Shown piece by piece: positions 15,987-27,229 of a DNA stretch of 64,000 nucleotides. The position numbers were made by a program, and so were the translations under genes. Numbering within the stretch: the stretch's first letter is position 1; every line of letters begins with the position of its first letter. The stretch lies in contig VCJN01001437.1 in NCBI GenBank assembly GCA_006384855.1, positions 37,742 to 101,741 of the forward strand. The letters run 5' to 3'. The notes below the pieces were generated by a model that was not told where the DNA came from, made no database searches, and worked only from the letters and a program-made list of their open reading frames with translations. The DNA is from Tetraselmis striata (Eukaryota > Chlorophyta > Chlorodendrophyceae > Chlorodendrales > Chlorodendraceae).

Positions 15987-18055
15987 ATGGACCTGTTAGC
16001 GGGCTACGCTTCCGACGGCGACGACAGCGGCAGCGACAGCTCCCCCCCCGCGGCGATCCCGCCCGCCCGTGCCCCCCCACCGGCCAGGCCGGCGGGCGGC
16101 GCTGGGGGGCTCTTCTCCAGCCTGCCGGCACCCAAGCTGGGCGGCGCCCCGGGGCTGGGCGGCGCCGGGCGGAAGGTCCAGGTGCGCCCTTGGTGACGGC
16201 ATGACGACAACACATAGCGAGTAAAGAATGGCATTAGAGCCGACGAGACGGTGTTGAAGTACGGGTGGGTGCGTAATTTTGTCAAGCTGTTAAAAGCTGT
16301 ACGTCAATAATAAAGCTGCTTAAGCCGTTAAGGCCTCTGAATCCGAGCGGCAGGTATGCAACAATGTCACGTCACGAAGCAGCTCTCCGTGAAACACTGC
16401 CAAGCTCCGAACTATAACTGCTGATTCGAATGTGTTTCTCAACATGAACTGAGCAGCACACAAACGGCACGGCACTTCATCTGTAAGCCGAGGGGACCCC
16501 GCTGCACCCTCATTCTGTTGGCGGGGCCCTCCCTGCGCGATGCTGACATGCGCGCGCGCCGCCGCCGCGCAGTGGAAGCCCCCGCTGCGGGCCCCGGGGG
16601 CCCCGGCGGCGGAGGAGGCAGAGGAGGGGCGCAGCAAGAAGAAGGCGCGCAGCAGCAAGGGCGCCTCGCTCACGGCGATGCTGCCGGCGCCCAAGAACGT
16701 CCCCGGAAACCGCGGCGGCGGCGGTCCCCAAGCCAGCGGCCTGGGCGGCGGCTTGGGGGGCGGCCTGGGCGCTGGGGGAGAGGGCGGCACGCGGCTGGAG
16801 GCGCCCGGCGGCGGCGGGCCAGGGGGCGGCGGCTACGTGATGAGCCGCCCTGCGCGGAGCAAGGAGCCGGATGCATTGCCGCCCCCGCAGCCGCAGCCGG
16901 CGGCGCCCGCGGTGGCGGCAAACGACATGTACCGCGTGGACGCTGCGGGGAACTACTCCGCGGAGGCGTACCAAGCGTACTACGCGCAAGCGTATGCCGC
17001 GCCGCCGCAGGAGGCCGCCTACCAGGCAGCCCCGGGCCCGCAGGCGCCCCCAGGTGCGGCAGCCAAAGCAGTTCCTGACAGCCCAAGGGACCTCCGCTTA
17101 TGCCAGGGTGCATGGAGGGAAAGGGCCGGGCGGAGGGGGGCGCACGCATCTGTCACAGTCTTGTGGATCCCTGCTTCACCCGGGCTATGGGACGGGGCCC
17201 TCGTCCTCCGGTGAATGGGGCATGCAGAGGGTAGAAACCCTATCTGCGCTGCTTGTACAATGCTTCCATGCGCCGCCGGGCATCCCGCGCGCGCCCCTCC
17301 AGCTGCGAGGAGGGCAGGATCTGCTCGGTGCCCAGCATCCAGCCCGCTGCGGCAACAAGGCCATGTCGCTGATGTGGCTGGCTCGGGGGGAAGCAGGAAA
17401 GAGAAGCTATACCCTAGCGACGTAAACCCTAATCACCATTCGCGGCGCACCCCTTGCCTCTCCTCAGCAGGTCCAGGTTGGCGTGTCCATGTACCAGCCA
17501 GCCCCCTTCACACCCCCCATGCTCATGCCCCCTTTCACCCCCTTTGCAGGCTCGCACCAGTCGTACGACTACTTCCCGCAGGAGCACCGCGCCGCAGAGC
17601 CGTACCAGGGCACCATCGAGACGCTCCAGGCGGAGGCCGGGCCGGCGGCGGCGGCGGCGGGGACATCGGCTGCGGAGGAGGATGTACCGCTGGGCGAGGA
17701 CGCCAACGGGCTGGCGCTGCTGCAGGCGGAGCTGGCACGGGAGCAGGCGCGGCAGGCGCGCCTGGGGCGCAAGGCCGGCAAGGCGCCCACCATCGTCAAC
17801 GTCACGCAGGAGAAGCTCAAATACGTGGCGCCCAGCGCGAGCGCGACGGCCAACGCGGCCACCAACGCGTTTGGGCCGCAGTACCAGGCGGAGCTGCGCC
17901 GCGAGGCGGGCGAGAAGGGCACCAAGAACGCGCGGCGCAAGCACCAGATCGGCACGCTGTACCACAACATGAAGATGGCGGAGGTGGAGGCGGTGCAGGC
18001 CGGCAGCAAGACCTTCAAGTCCAAGGCGGAGACGGCCGCCAAGTACGGCTGGTAG
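15987..18055 (+). CDS. PRCC: PRCC-family protein
   Basis: Three exons, 15987-16181, 16573-17053 and 17550-18055, join in phase to give 393 residues. The start MDLLAGYASDGD is the family's typical N-terminus. It is followed by an acidic/Pro-rich stretch, LPAPK motifs, a Gly-rich centre and the diagnostic C-terminal block (RRKHQIGTLYHNMKMAEVEA, ending AAKYGW), which aligns with human PRCC (RKHQITYL, ending QAKYGF). Human PRCC is a nuclear protein linked to pre-mRNA splicing and the mitotic checkpoint; the algal role is inferred from that. The exon 3 acceptor was chosen because ctttgcag at 17549 restores phase. An upstream ag at 17470 would shift the frame. The gene converges with the DUF2854 gene. 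Confidence 0.9.
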
Positions 18056-19132
18056 CGGGTAGTGCTTCTCCGGAGCAGCCGCAATGGAATCAACGGAGCG
18101 GTCCTGCTACAGTCTGTGAAGGCAACCACAAAGGCTGCCAAAAGGATTTGAAACATCCCCCTCCCTCTAGCCAAGCTGCTACAGGTGTCGACGCACCGGT
18201 AGAGAGAGCGAGAGAGGAGAGGGTGCGGGGTGGGTGGGTGGAGAGGGAGGTAGTCCTTTGATGGAGCCGTAGGTGGTGGAGGGCATCACGACTTTCCAGG
18301 TCGGCGGACCGCCCACCCCTGAGCGCTCCGATATAAGAGCCCTTATACTTATGAGGCTCACAGCAGGCTTCCATGCAACCCTTAATAAGAGCATTCGAAA
18401 ATATAGTTCCGCTATCGTTTCGTTTTACATCCAGCAGAGAGGGCAGGTTCTCGCTCCGCAGTGGTGCTACTACCGTGTCAGCCCACATGCTGCAAGCAAT
18501 GACAGAGCTTGTTCCTCGATGCATCTTTAGGCCTAGGAGATGTTTTGGCCAGCTGGGCGGTGCCCCCCTCCCTCGACACCTCCATCCAACGCATGAATAA
18601 GACGGCGTGGATGGAACCGGCATGGTGTGGGCAGGGGCGGCCCACACCTGACCAGTTTTCATTACGCCCAGTATGACGCTACTGAGCGCCTGAGTGCATG
18701 TTGTGGCATCATGGGCATGCGGCCTACAGCCTGGATGGATCACCAGTGCTTGGGTGGCGTTTTTTGCCGGGGGGGGGGGGGGGGGGGGGGGGGGGTTAGA
18801 CTGTACGTCATCTGCAATGTACTCCCCCACCCCCACCCCCAAACCGCCTACCCGCGCGCTGTCTCTTGCCTCATGAGGGGTTTGCATTACAGCCACAGCG
18901 TCCGAGAGCTTCGCCTTACTAAGGTGCGCAATGGGGGCGGAAAATCCACATACATGGGCTGCAGTAAAGCCCGGCAACGCTCAGCATCCAGTGATACCGA
19001 CGGGCCTTGCTCACACTGCGACTTTGCGGCGGGGCTAGAGTGGGACGCACGGGGTGGGTATGGTTCTACAGGTCAGGGAGGGGAAGGGGGCACGGGGCGA
19101 TCGAGAGGGGGCGTCCCTGCGACATGATTGCG
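18056..19132. other. convergent intergenic region
   Basis: Lies between the ends of PRCC (+) and the DUF2854 gene (-). It holds a possible decayed MITE-like fragment (about 18325-18385, with gcttccatgcaaccc) and a G-run at about 18769-18795. A TTACA near 18885 reads TGTAA on the minus strand, about 250 bases past the DUF2854 stop. No gene is seen. Confidence 0.4.
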
Positions 19133-20374
19133 CTATTGCGAGCGTCCCTTGAGGCCGGGCATGAGCGGCGGCAACAGGTCCTTCTTATCCTCGCCGCCAC
19201 GCCCGTCACCGGAGCCATCGCAAACGAGCGCGACATCCATGGCGCCCTCCTTTGGCGCCAGCGTCGCAATGACGCCCGGCCCGAAGAAGGTCTGGAATTT
19301 GGGCTGGAACTTTTCCCACTCCTCCTGGCTCATGCGCGGGCTCTCAAACTCCAGCACCAGCGTGTACGCGCCGTCGGTCACCTCCTCTCGCAGCCCCACC
19401 AGCGTGGGCGCCTGCCGGCGGGGAAGCCCCTCCGGGCGGCCGAACTTGAACACGCGGCTGAGCGCCTCGTCCAGGTGCTGCTCGTCACCGTAGCGGAAGC
19501 GCGTGGTGTCCTCGCGCACCTGCTTCTGGATGTCCGTCATCTGGGTGTCGCGCAGCTCAAACGCCGCCTTGCTGGTCTTGCACGTCACCGGCTTCAGTTC
19601 GGCGTACTTGAGCGCCAGGCCGATCAGCGAGATGGGAAACCCGTACACGAGCAGCACAGAGCTCAGGTCCGCTCCGGGCAGCAGGTTGATGTAGGCCCCA
19701 AAGCCGTACACCATCAGCGTGATGCCGATGGGCGCCGCGATGCTGCCAAAGGACACCTGAGGCAGATGGGCCAGATGGATGACTTAGAGAGACTCGCCTT
19801 GCCGATCTGAGCAACTGGGGGAGGGGCGTGATCTATGGCAAACAACGTCTGAGATGGGAAGAAGGCAACAGCGCGTAGGTATGCGGGTGATGGCATGCGG
19901 AAATACTATGGGAAGCAAGACGCGCATGCCATGCATGTAAATCAACACTAGGATTGTCAAATGATATCATGACGGAGCAGCACGGGGCTATAATAAGTAT
20001 GAAGAGGGGTCGGAGGGTTGGAGAGGGGGGGGGGGGGGGGGGGGGGGGGGGTTGAAGATAGGGAAAAAGTGGGAGGCGCGGGGGGGGGGGGGGGGGGGTG
20101 CATCAGGTAGGCAGTAGCACACCTTGGAGATATCGAACCCCTCGTCGGACAAATATTCGTCACCATCCGCGCTAGCGCTGCAGGCCAGCTGCTCCGCCCG
20201 GCGAGCGATCCGCATCGGGGTGGGGGCTGCTGGCGTCAGCGAGGGCCGGCTGCGCGTGGTGGTACAGCGCATCGTCGCCGCGGGGAGGGTGACGCTGCGT
20301 GCGCGGAGGGCGGGGGACCGCCCCGTTGGGCTGCGGGCAGCCGCAACTGACGCGCCGAGGACTGTGGCGGCCAT
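19133..20374 (-). CDS. plastid DUF2854 membrane protein
   Basis: Two exons, 20374-20123 and 19756-19133, give 291 residues. Exon 1 encodes an Ala/Ser/Arg/Thr-rich transit peptide (MAATVLGASVAAARSPTGR) and an acidic stretch (DGDEYLSDEGFD). Exon 2 holds two hydrophobic helices (IGITLMVYGFGAYI and VLLVYGFPISLIGLAL), then KYAELKPV, DTTRFRYGDEQHLDEAL, LREEVTDGAYTLVLEFESP and FFGPGV. This pattern is that of DUF2854 proteins of cyanobacteria and plant plastids, whose biochemical role is not known to me. A location in plastid membranes is inferred. The intron contains two G-runs (plus strand) at about 20027-20050 and 20081-20097. Confidence 0.88.
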
Positions 20375-21515
20375 AGTGCTATTCGATGTGCGAGCAAGGT
20401 CTGGAGAGGTGCAGGTAGTGGGGGTGCTCTGACGGGCTCGGCGAAGAATAGTAACTTGTGAGCGAGCGAGACGTTGTGGCGGGGGGGCGGGGGTTGATCC
20501 GGGTTTCTTGTGGCTACTCTGGGAGCTCGGAGGGCGCCGCATCAGCGCCAAGCTGGACAAACACAAGACGGTGAGACCGCCACGTAGTGTCAGATCAGGA
20601 ATGCTGGGCAGACGAAGGGACGACGAAACTACTGGTATTCCTCGTACCCGAAGTTGCTACATTGTCGCGTCGTCTCATTCTTATTTATAATGTAGCTAAT
20701 AATAATATCTATCCGCCCGCGATACTACGAATAAGGACAGATAGTAGCGACTAATCCTTACAGACCAGTCCTGATAGAACAAATATCAATTCGCGTATGC
20801 GGGCGCGAGCGGGATATAGCGACTATATGGGTACATACTCGTACACCGGTATCCAAAGCCTCTGTTGGCTTGTTGGGCGGTCAGCCCTACTTCTAAGGTT
20901 TCAAAACATCAATTAGGGTTTAATTTTAGGCTCGTTTTTCCCTTCCAACAACCAATATAATTTCGAGGCCCTTCAGTTTTGGGGTATCTTGGGTTGGTAG
21001 TGGTAAGCAGAGGAAGCAGCTGAAGTTTGATGAAACAACGAAATAAACCACTTGAATTGTTGGCTTGCATTGGCAGTAAGACTTCGCATCAAGGCTAGGG
21101 AGCTAAAGATCAAGATCATTGATCAATTGGGGTGCTGAAGATCAAGATCAAGATCGAGATATGATATGATATGACATGATATGATCATTACAGCCTTAAT
21201 TCAAGTTGTAATGATCAAAATCAATAATCAACGGGGACAGCGAGCGATAATCGATGCATTTGATAAAGTAGGAGCTAAAGGTCAAGATAAGTAATGATTG
21301 TTCACCCCTACAGATTGATGTATCAATTATGCATCATTGCTCCACGCTTCTCAAAAGCACGCACCACATTTAGCAAGACCCTTTGCACACGAGGCATCCC
21401 ATGTTGAGGAGGTGCCCATAGGGTCGGTTGAATCCTATGATAATGGATTTGGCTGGTGAACGAGTCGGATTTGCTAGGCTTTAATCCATCCATGATAACA
21501 TACACTATAGTAATG
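20375..21515. promoter_or_regulatory. upstream region of the DUF2854 gene and spacer
   Basis: The first part is the 5' flank of the minus-strand gene. From about 20690 the sequence becomes AT-richer with short repeats, for example 'gatcaagatcaagatc' near 21140 and 'atatgatatgacatgat' near 21160. No gene is recognised. Confidence 0.35.
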
Positions 21516-21519
21516 AGAC

Positions 21520-21800
21520 CTTGTTGTCTATATATCCTCTCGGTAGAGTGGATGTCTCCTTTTCAAGAGGTCTCCGGATCGATTCCCGGCTCAGTTCAGG
21601 GCAATATCGACCGGGCCCGCGTCCCGGGTTTACTAGTTGACGCATTAGGCCTTCATGGTTCGAATGAGGCAATGGGTTTATGTAGCTATGCCAGACCTAC
21701 GACTGCAGTTTGGGGACGATGTCAAGTGATGGTCCGGCTTCTGCCAATGGCCCGGGGCGACCCAATCGTTATTATACTTATGACTTGTAGTATTTTAATG
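21520..21800 (+). mobile_element. tRNA-derived SINE, copy 2
   Basis: The head has a box A-like sequence (tcctctcggtagagtgga, 21535-21552) and a perfect box B (ggatcgattcc, 21576-21586). The body shares ggcaatatcg, a gttgacgcattag-like block and gaatgaggcaatg with SINE copy 1 at 6262-6530, and ends in an AT-rich tail (cgttattatac). The two copies have clearly diverged from each other. Confidence 0.6.
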
Positions 21801-22418
21801 ATAAACTACTATTACACCGTCATTGGTCCCAATTACATTGTCATGCGAGATAGGGTTCCAATAATTCCCATCTAGGACAATTTTAAAGCATGTCCCTTAT
21901 TTTTGTCTTGAGAATCAAATTTCATGGTTTTGGAACATTTACGTTTGCTAGGGCTAACCGCAAAGTTTGCCCAATCCCATCAATATTCACCGAGTCACGG
22001 ATGGTCTCGCTAAAATATAGCGTTTAGGGGTCTTACGGGCGACGTGAGTGCGCGCGATGAGTCAAGTGCCATCATCGGTACTCGTACTACCGGTACTGTA
22101 CACGTACAATACAGGTGTACCGGCACCTTAGGTTGGGCGGCGATCCGCCCGGGGCCGAACATCCACCTGCATGGGCCCTGCGGACCTGCGCTATGACTAC
22201 TTCAGGTTTAATCCCCCCCCCCCCCCCCCCCCCCCCTTTCCGAGAGAAGAAACTACACCCGAGCCGCTGCTCGGCAAAAACCATTTCTGTCGCTGACCGA
22301 AATCTGCCAAGCCTTGCACAGCGGCCGACGCGGCGGCGTGTACCAGGCGGCCCAGGGGCGCGGCGTGCTGAGCGCGCTACCGGCGGCAGGAGCTGCAGCT
22401 GCCCACCACACGGACAGG

Positions 22419-25344
22419 ATGACGCCCGGCCGGCGAGCCCCCGCCTGGGAGGCGGCGCTGCTGGCGATAGCGGTCGCGCTGCTGCTGGCATTCACCCCAT
22501 GCTACGCCAAGGGAGGCGAAGGCAGCGGCGGCTACAGCAGCGGTGGCAGCTACTCCGGCGGCGGCAGGTGCGGTGGCCCCCCACTGGCCGACGACACCCC
22601 CCCCCCCCCCCCCCAACGCCTCTTTACCAACCCTTTTCAAGCTTCAGCCCCCTCCCCACTGCCCCCCGCCTCGCCTGCCTTGCCGACCGAACTGCGCGCG
22701 AGGGCCGCTCATGCCCCACATGGCACAACTCAACCTTCAAAACTGCACCGTGGGGTATCTTGTGGGGCTGCAGCATTCTGTGGGCCATCGGGGCTCTAGG
22801 GCGCTTAAGTCAGTGCAGTTGGACCTATCCACAGGTCCGTTCTCGTACTATATATGTGTGTATGTAAATACCCCGGGGGAGGGGGGGGTCGTTGTGCCGC
22901 GCATATGGGTGGAGAGCACGGGGTTCACGCTCTGGCTGCGCTGAGGGATGGTGCCGACCCCCCACCCGGCCCTGGTTGATCCACACAGCTACAGCAGCGG
23001 GAGCAGCTACTACCAGCCGCCCTACTACAGCGGCACCTACGGCGGCAGCGGCTACTACGGCAGCGGCTACCGCCCCACCGGCTACTACGGCCGCCCCGGC
23101 TACGGCACCAGCGGCTATGGCAGCACCTCCCGCGGCGGCGGCAGCTCCGTCTTCTGGTGGCTCATCTGCCCCGCGCTGCTCATCTGCCTGCTGTGCATCT
23201 GCTGCAAGCGGCGCAAGAAGCTGATGGGGGCCAACGGGGGGGGCATCCCCCACGCCGGGCCGCGCCCCCCGCGCTCCGCCGGCAAGCACTACTCCGCCAT
23301 GCGCCGCTGCAACGCCGCCTTTCTGCGCGGCGCCGCCCCCAGCCCGTACCTCGGCGCGGCGCAGCCACCGGTGCGCCCCGCCAACGGCTCGCAGTTCCAG
23401 CTGCCCGAGGTGGGGCGCCCCACGCGGTGGATCGGCTCCTACACCGAAAACGGCGCCACGCGCCACACCCGCTACGAGCTCTTCTTCCAGCAGCGCGGCG
23501 GCTACTCAAGCCACGAGGTGCGCGGCAAAGGCGGGCGCACATGCAACACACACACACATGCAGCGCACACACACACACACGCACGCACACCTGTGCTGTT
23601 ATATACAGTACGTGAAGTGGCAGGGTAGTTTGCCATGGCTTAATAAAATAGCGCTGTGTCTGTCTGTGTCTGAGACCGCACGGAGACGCGAACGCTAACC
23701 GAAATCCAGACGTCCACACGTCTGGATTTCGAGTGGCCCTACGAGCGGCCTTTCGGATCCGCAATCGATTTTATCGGAATGTTTCCATATTTGAGGTTCC
23801 GCTGGACGCCCTGATGGGTGACGGCGGCAGATTCGGTCCGCGCCCATCGGCACGGTGAGGCGCACCCACGACTGTGGCTCTTGAGTGTGGAGCCTGGGCC
23901 CGGTTGGGGGGGGGGAGGGGGGCATAGGGACGAGTAGTGGCGCACCAGCGATGGGATGAGTACGGGACCCGCCCCTGAGTGGGCCGGAGCCCAGTGAGGA
24001 AGGTCATGGGCTAAATAATCAGCGCAAGCAATAATATGTCTGTTGTCGGTTCGCATGGCATTCGCGAGCTCTCTCAACTGGGTTTTCTCACCCGGGCCCG
24101 AGGCCCGCCACATGCGTCCCGTAGTTATAGGTAAATCCATTCATATTTCTATGTCGCAGTACACTTTTCCATGAAATTTGGTCCCCAGGCGACACAAATG
24201 CTGACTCACGGGTCATTATTTCCATGATGTTTTTCATATTGGGCTCTGATGTATCACAACCCTTTCACAGCTTTCTCTCAAAGCGCCGGGCAGTGCATCA
24301 CTGTTACATGCGATCTCGGACTGTGTTGGTTGTCTCTGTTTAGGGGGCATCGTCTATGCATTTGATGCGATGCCATAACAAATACATAATTCACATTTCT
24401 ATGTCGCAATACACTTTCCCATGAAATTTGGTCCCCAGGCGACACCAGTACTGACTCGCCCCGTCTTTATTTCCATGTTGTTCTTCGTATTGGGCTCTGA
24501 TGCATCACAACCCTTTCACAGCTTTCTCTCGAAGCGCCGGGCAGTGCATCACTATTCTATGCGATCTCGGACTGTGTTGGTGGTGAATTTGTTTAGGGGG
24601 CATCGTGTATGCATTCGGTGCGATGCCATATATATCTATATCCCTTGGTGGCCAACCCGCCACGCCTGTCTCCGGTTGTGCGATCTCCATCTCCCCTCCC
24701 TTTATCGTCAATGGCGACAAAAAGGATCACTGACACAGCCCCCCCCCCCCCCCCCCCCCCCCCCACAGGGCCACATCTCCGGCTCGGGTGCGGACGAAGA
24801 CGGCGGCTTCACGCTAGAGGGGGACTACAACCTGCGGACCGGCCGCTTTGTGTGGCGCGAAGCGTACCCGTCCGGCATGAAGGCCGCCGTGCAGCAGCAG
24901 GGGTCCACGCGCGACGGCACCTTCATCACCGGCATGGCCGGCACCTTCGCCGCGGACACCGGCCTGAGCGGCGGCCTCTCGCTTGCGCCCGACGCGGAGG
25001 CGGGCTTCCACCAGGCCGCGCCCAACCCCGTCGCCAACGCCCTCAACCCGCAGGCGGTGCTTGGCGGCGCGCACTACACCGCCCCTGCCGGCGCCGGCTA
25101 CCCGCCATCCGGCGGCGGCGCCCCGCCGGCAGGCTACCCCGCCGCCGCCAGCCACCAGCCCTACGCGCCCTCCGCGCCCGCGTACCCCTCCGCCCCGCCC
25201 GGCACCGGCTCCTACTTTGCCTACCCGCCCGCGTATGGCGTTCCCGCGCAGCCGGCGGGCGACGCCGGCTGGCTTCGGGGCGTGTCTGCGGAGGAGGTCA
25301 ATGACGACGCGGACGACGCTGACAAGCCCAACCCGAAAGTATAA
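22419..25344 (+). CDS. secretory single-pass membrane protein, Gly/Tyr-rich
   Basis: Exons 22419-22567, 22989-23517 and 24769-25344 join in phase to 417 residues. Residues 1-30 are a clear signal peptide (LLAIAVALLLAFTPCYA). A Gly/Ser/Tyr-rich ectodomain follows (YYQPPYYSGTYGG), then a transmembrane helix with cysteines (VFWWLICPALLICLLCICC) and a stop-transfer KRRKK. The cytosolic part has a strand-rich repeat-like domain spanning the exon junction (RWIGSYTENG, RYELFFQQRGG, GHISGSGADEDGGFTLEGDY, GRFVWREAY). The tail is Pro/Ala/Tyr-rich and ends with an acidic stretch. The domain resembles small 'W-G-Y ... ISG.G.D..G.F...G.Y' repeats of protist proteins; no function is known to me. The upstream ATG at 22314 would bury the signal peptide, so it was not chosen. 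TGTAA lies at 25492. Confidence 0.8.
23700..23731. repeat. perfect 14-bp inverted repeat (hairpin)
   Basis: cgaaatccagacgt is followed by a 4-base spacer and its exact reverse complement. It lies in the second intron of the membrane-protein gene. Confidence 0.85.
24140..24640 (+). repeat. intronic tandem duplication, ~250-bp unit x2
   Basis: Two adjacent copies begin near 24140 and 24390; the anchor atgaaatttggtccccagg is at 24171 and 24421. They share long blocks (tcacaaccctttcacagc, gcgccgggcagtgcatcac, gatctcggactgtgttgg) with scattered differences. Both lie in the intron 23518-24768. Confidence 0.85.
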
Positions 25345-25491
25345 ACCCGCCGGTTTGCTGCACCGCGGCCCGCTCTTGCCCGAGAACCTGCCCCCCCATG
25401 TAGAGAGCCCAGATCATCCATCGCACCAGCACGTCACCCCACGCAGTGCCATCTCCATGGCCAGAGCCACCCAAGCGCAGCATGTTTATAT

Positions 25492-25496
25492 TGTAA
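25492..25496 (+). terminator. TGTAA polyadenylation signal
   Basis: TGTAA is the usual green-algal polyadenylation signal. This one lies about 150 bases past the stop of the membrane-protein gene. Confidence 0.5.
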
Positions 25497-25592
25497 TCAA
25501 TCATTCCCCCGCGCCACACCAGGCAACCCCCGCCGATGCCGGGCTATAGCAGTCCTACGCTCACGGGTGCCGGCGCACCAATAAGCAGCACG

Positions 25593-25709
25593 CTTCGGGG
25601 CGTGTCTGCGGAGGAGGTCAATGACGACGCGGACGACGTTGACAAGCCCAACCCGAAAGTACAAACCCGCCGGTTTGCTGCACCGCGGCCTGCTCCTGCC
25701 CGAGAACCT
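25593..25709 (+). pseudogene. duplicated 3' end of the membrane-protein gene
   Basis: A 117-bp copy of 25273-25389 (end of the last exon plus the start of the 3' UTR) lies 320 bases downstream with about five differences. In this copy the stop codon position reads CAA, so the frame runs on. No upstream exon accompanies it. Confidence 0.8.
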
Positions 25710-25744
25710 TCCACGTAGCGTAGAAGCACATTCCCTATTCTACA

Positions 25745-26010
25745 TACGGGTGTGGCGCGGTCATAAGAACACTGCGAATAAGAGCCTGCCCTGCCTGCCA
25801 GAGATCAAATGTAAACGAAACTATGTTTCGAATGTTCTTATGTGCCGCAAGCCCAATTTGAGTATTATTAGAAGGATTCGTAATACTTTATTTTATATTT
25901 GTATTATATCTGGTCCTCTTATGAACGGGTCGTCGGTATTTGTAATTCCGCTGTATCTCCGTGTACATTTAACCTCTGGCAGGCAGGGCAGCTCCGCATT
26001 TGCAATCCTC
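25745..26010. mobile_element. MITE-like fragments, two in opposite orientation
   Basis: A forward fragment starts at 25745 (tacgggtgtggcgcggtcat, then ctgccctgcctgccagag and gaatgttcttatg). A reverse fragment ends near 26006 (ctctggcaggcagggcag). Both share the core of the intronic MITE-like family. Confidence 0.5.
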
Positions 26011-26567
26011 TGATGACTGCGCCGGCCCCCTGAGCTACGGGGTGGTAGTCCGGCTTCGGCAAATCGCACAGTACTGATTGGCTGTCAGCAGTCTGGACGC
26101 TGATCAAGCGGGTCGGCTGAGTGCTGCGGTGATATCCGGCGTGCAGCGCGCTGTGGGCCATGCACTTCCTGCGAACGTCTGGGGCGGTTGATGCGGCTCT
26201 GGACAGTACCGGCCGATAGAATGGGCCACCGGCTTCGCACATCACCAAACATGGCCTCACTGGCTCGCAAGACCGGAGCGGATGTCAATGCCTCAGCGAT
26301 GGAATCCAGGCTCATTCTACGACCATGGTAGTAAGGAGCACCCGTTGCCCGCGCGAGCGCTGATGATCTTTCCAACCCATGACATGGAGTTGAGATGGAG
26401 TGGCCATGGCAGCACACAGAGAGTGCGGACGCGGGAAATGGACAACTGAGCTCGTCCAAGTTCGGCGATAATATCCACAGCGCTCCGTGGTCTCATGGCG
26501 CTGTGTCTGCCAAGCATAGCACACCGGCTTTTGGGTATCCCTTAGTACATGGCACATGATGTTGTCT
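26011..26567. other. intergenic region
   Basis: No gene or repeat is recognised. Open frames on the minus strand show no family features. Confidence 0.3.
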
Positions 26568-26727
26568 GTGGTGCCGCCGCAAGCAGGATCCTCTGCTCAG
26601 GGTCCACCATGAGCGGAGGATCCTGCGTGCGGCATGCCCGGCGGCACCACCCCCACCTCAATCAACGTGGCGGGAGCAAGTACCCCACATGATCCTCCTG
26701 AGCAGTAGGATCCTTCTGGCACCACTG
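26568..26727. repeat. nested foldback repeat
   Basis: A block reading gtggtgccgccg, then caggatcct, then ctgctcag at 26568-26603 recurs inverted at about 26615-26651 and again inverted at about 26695-26727. One left arm can therefore pair with either of two right arms. No coding capacity. Confidence 0.75.
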
Positions 26728-27218
26728 TCGTATGCCCGGCTGGGTGCGGTACGGGGAGGGGCGAGGTGGCCGAAAGATGCCGATCCATGTCGGATCCTGC
26801 GACGACCGGGCGATAATGTCTATCCTCGATGGGAAAAATTACGAAGCTACTGATCGCGTGATAGAAGGAGGCGGGGCTTGGAAACGAAAGAGCCCAGTAG
26901 CAGCTTCAGCCATGATTACACCACGTGTTTCCCATAGAGGATACAAATAACAAGCCATGGGAACAACTCCGCATCAGCAGTGGAGAGCAGTAGACTAGCA
27001 CGTTGTAGCCAATTTCTATCTTGAAGCTTCCATTTTAATTGGGTGGAACTGCGTGGAGCAACGGATGGCGGGTGGCGATGCCTGGTCAGTGGCTGCCACA
27101 GCAGTTCCCGCCACTGGTGGCCCCTAGCTGGAGTCCCTTCTGGATTCTTGAATTTTGCAGCACATGTAATCACAATTGCAATTGGGTGGTATGTGTACTT
27201 GCTTGCGGCATGTATATA
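26728..27218. other. intergenic region
   Basis: No gene or clear repeat is recognised up to the LINE insertion. Confidence 0.3.
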
Positions 27219-27229
27219 TTAAGGGTAGC

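Noticed and set aside
16573-17053. Gly-rich centre of PRCC as a separate gene
   Set aside because: Exon phases and the family's N- and C-terminal signatures place it in one PRCC gene.
17215-18261. 348-codon frame rich in Gly/Arg/Ala
   Set aside because: Out-of-frame reading of PRCC exon 3 in GC-rich DNA.
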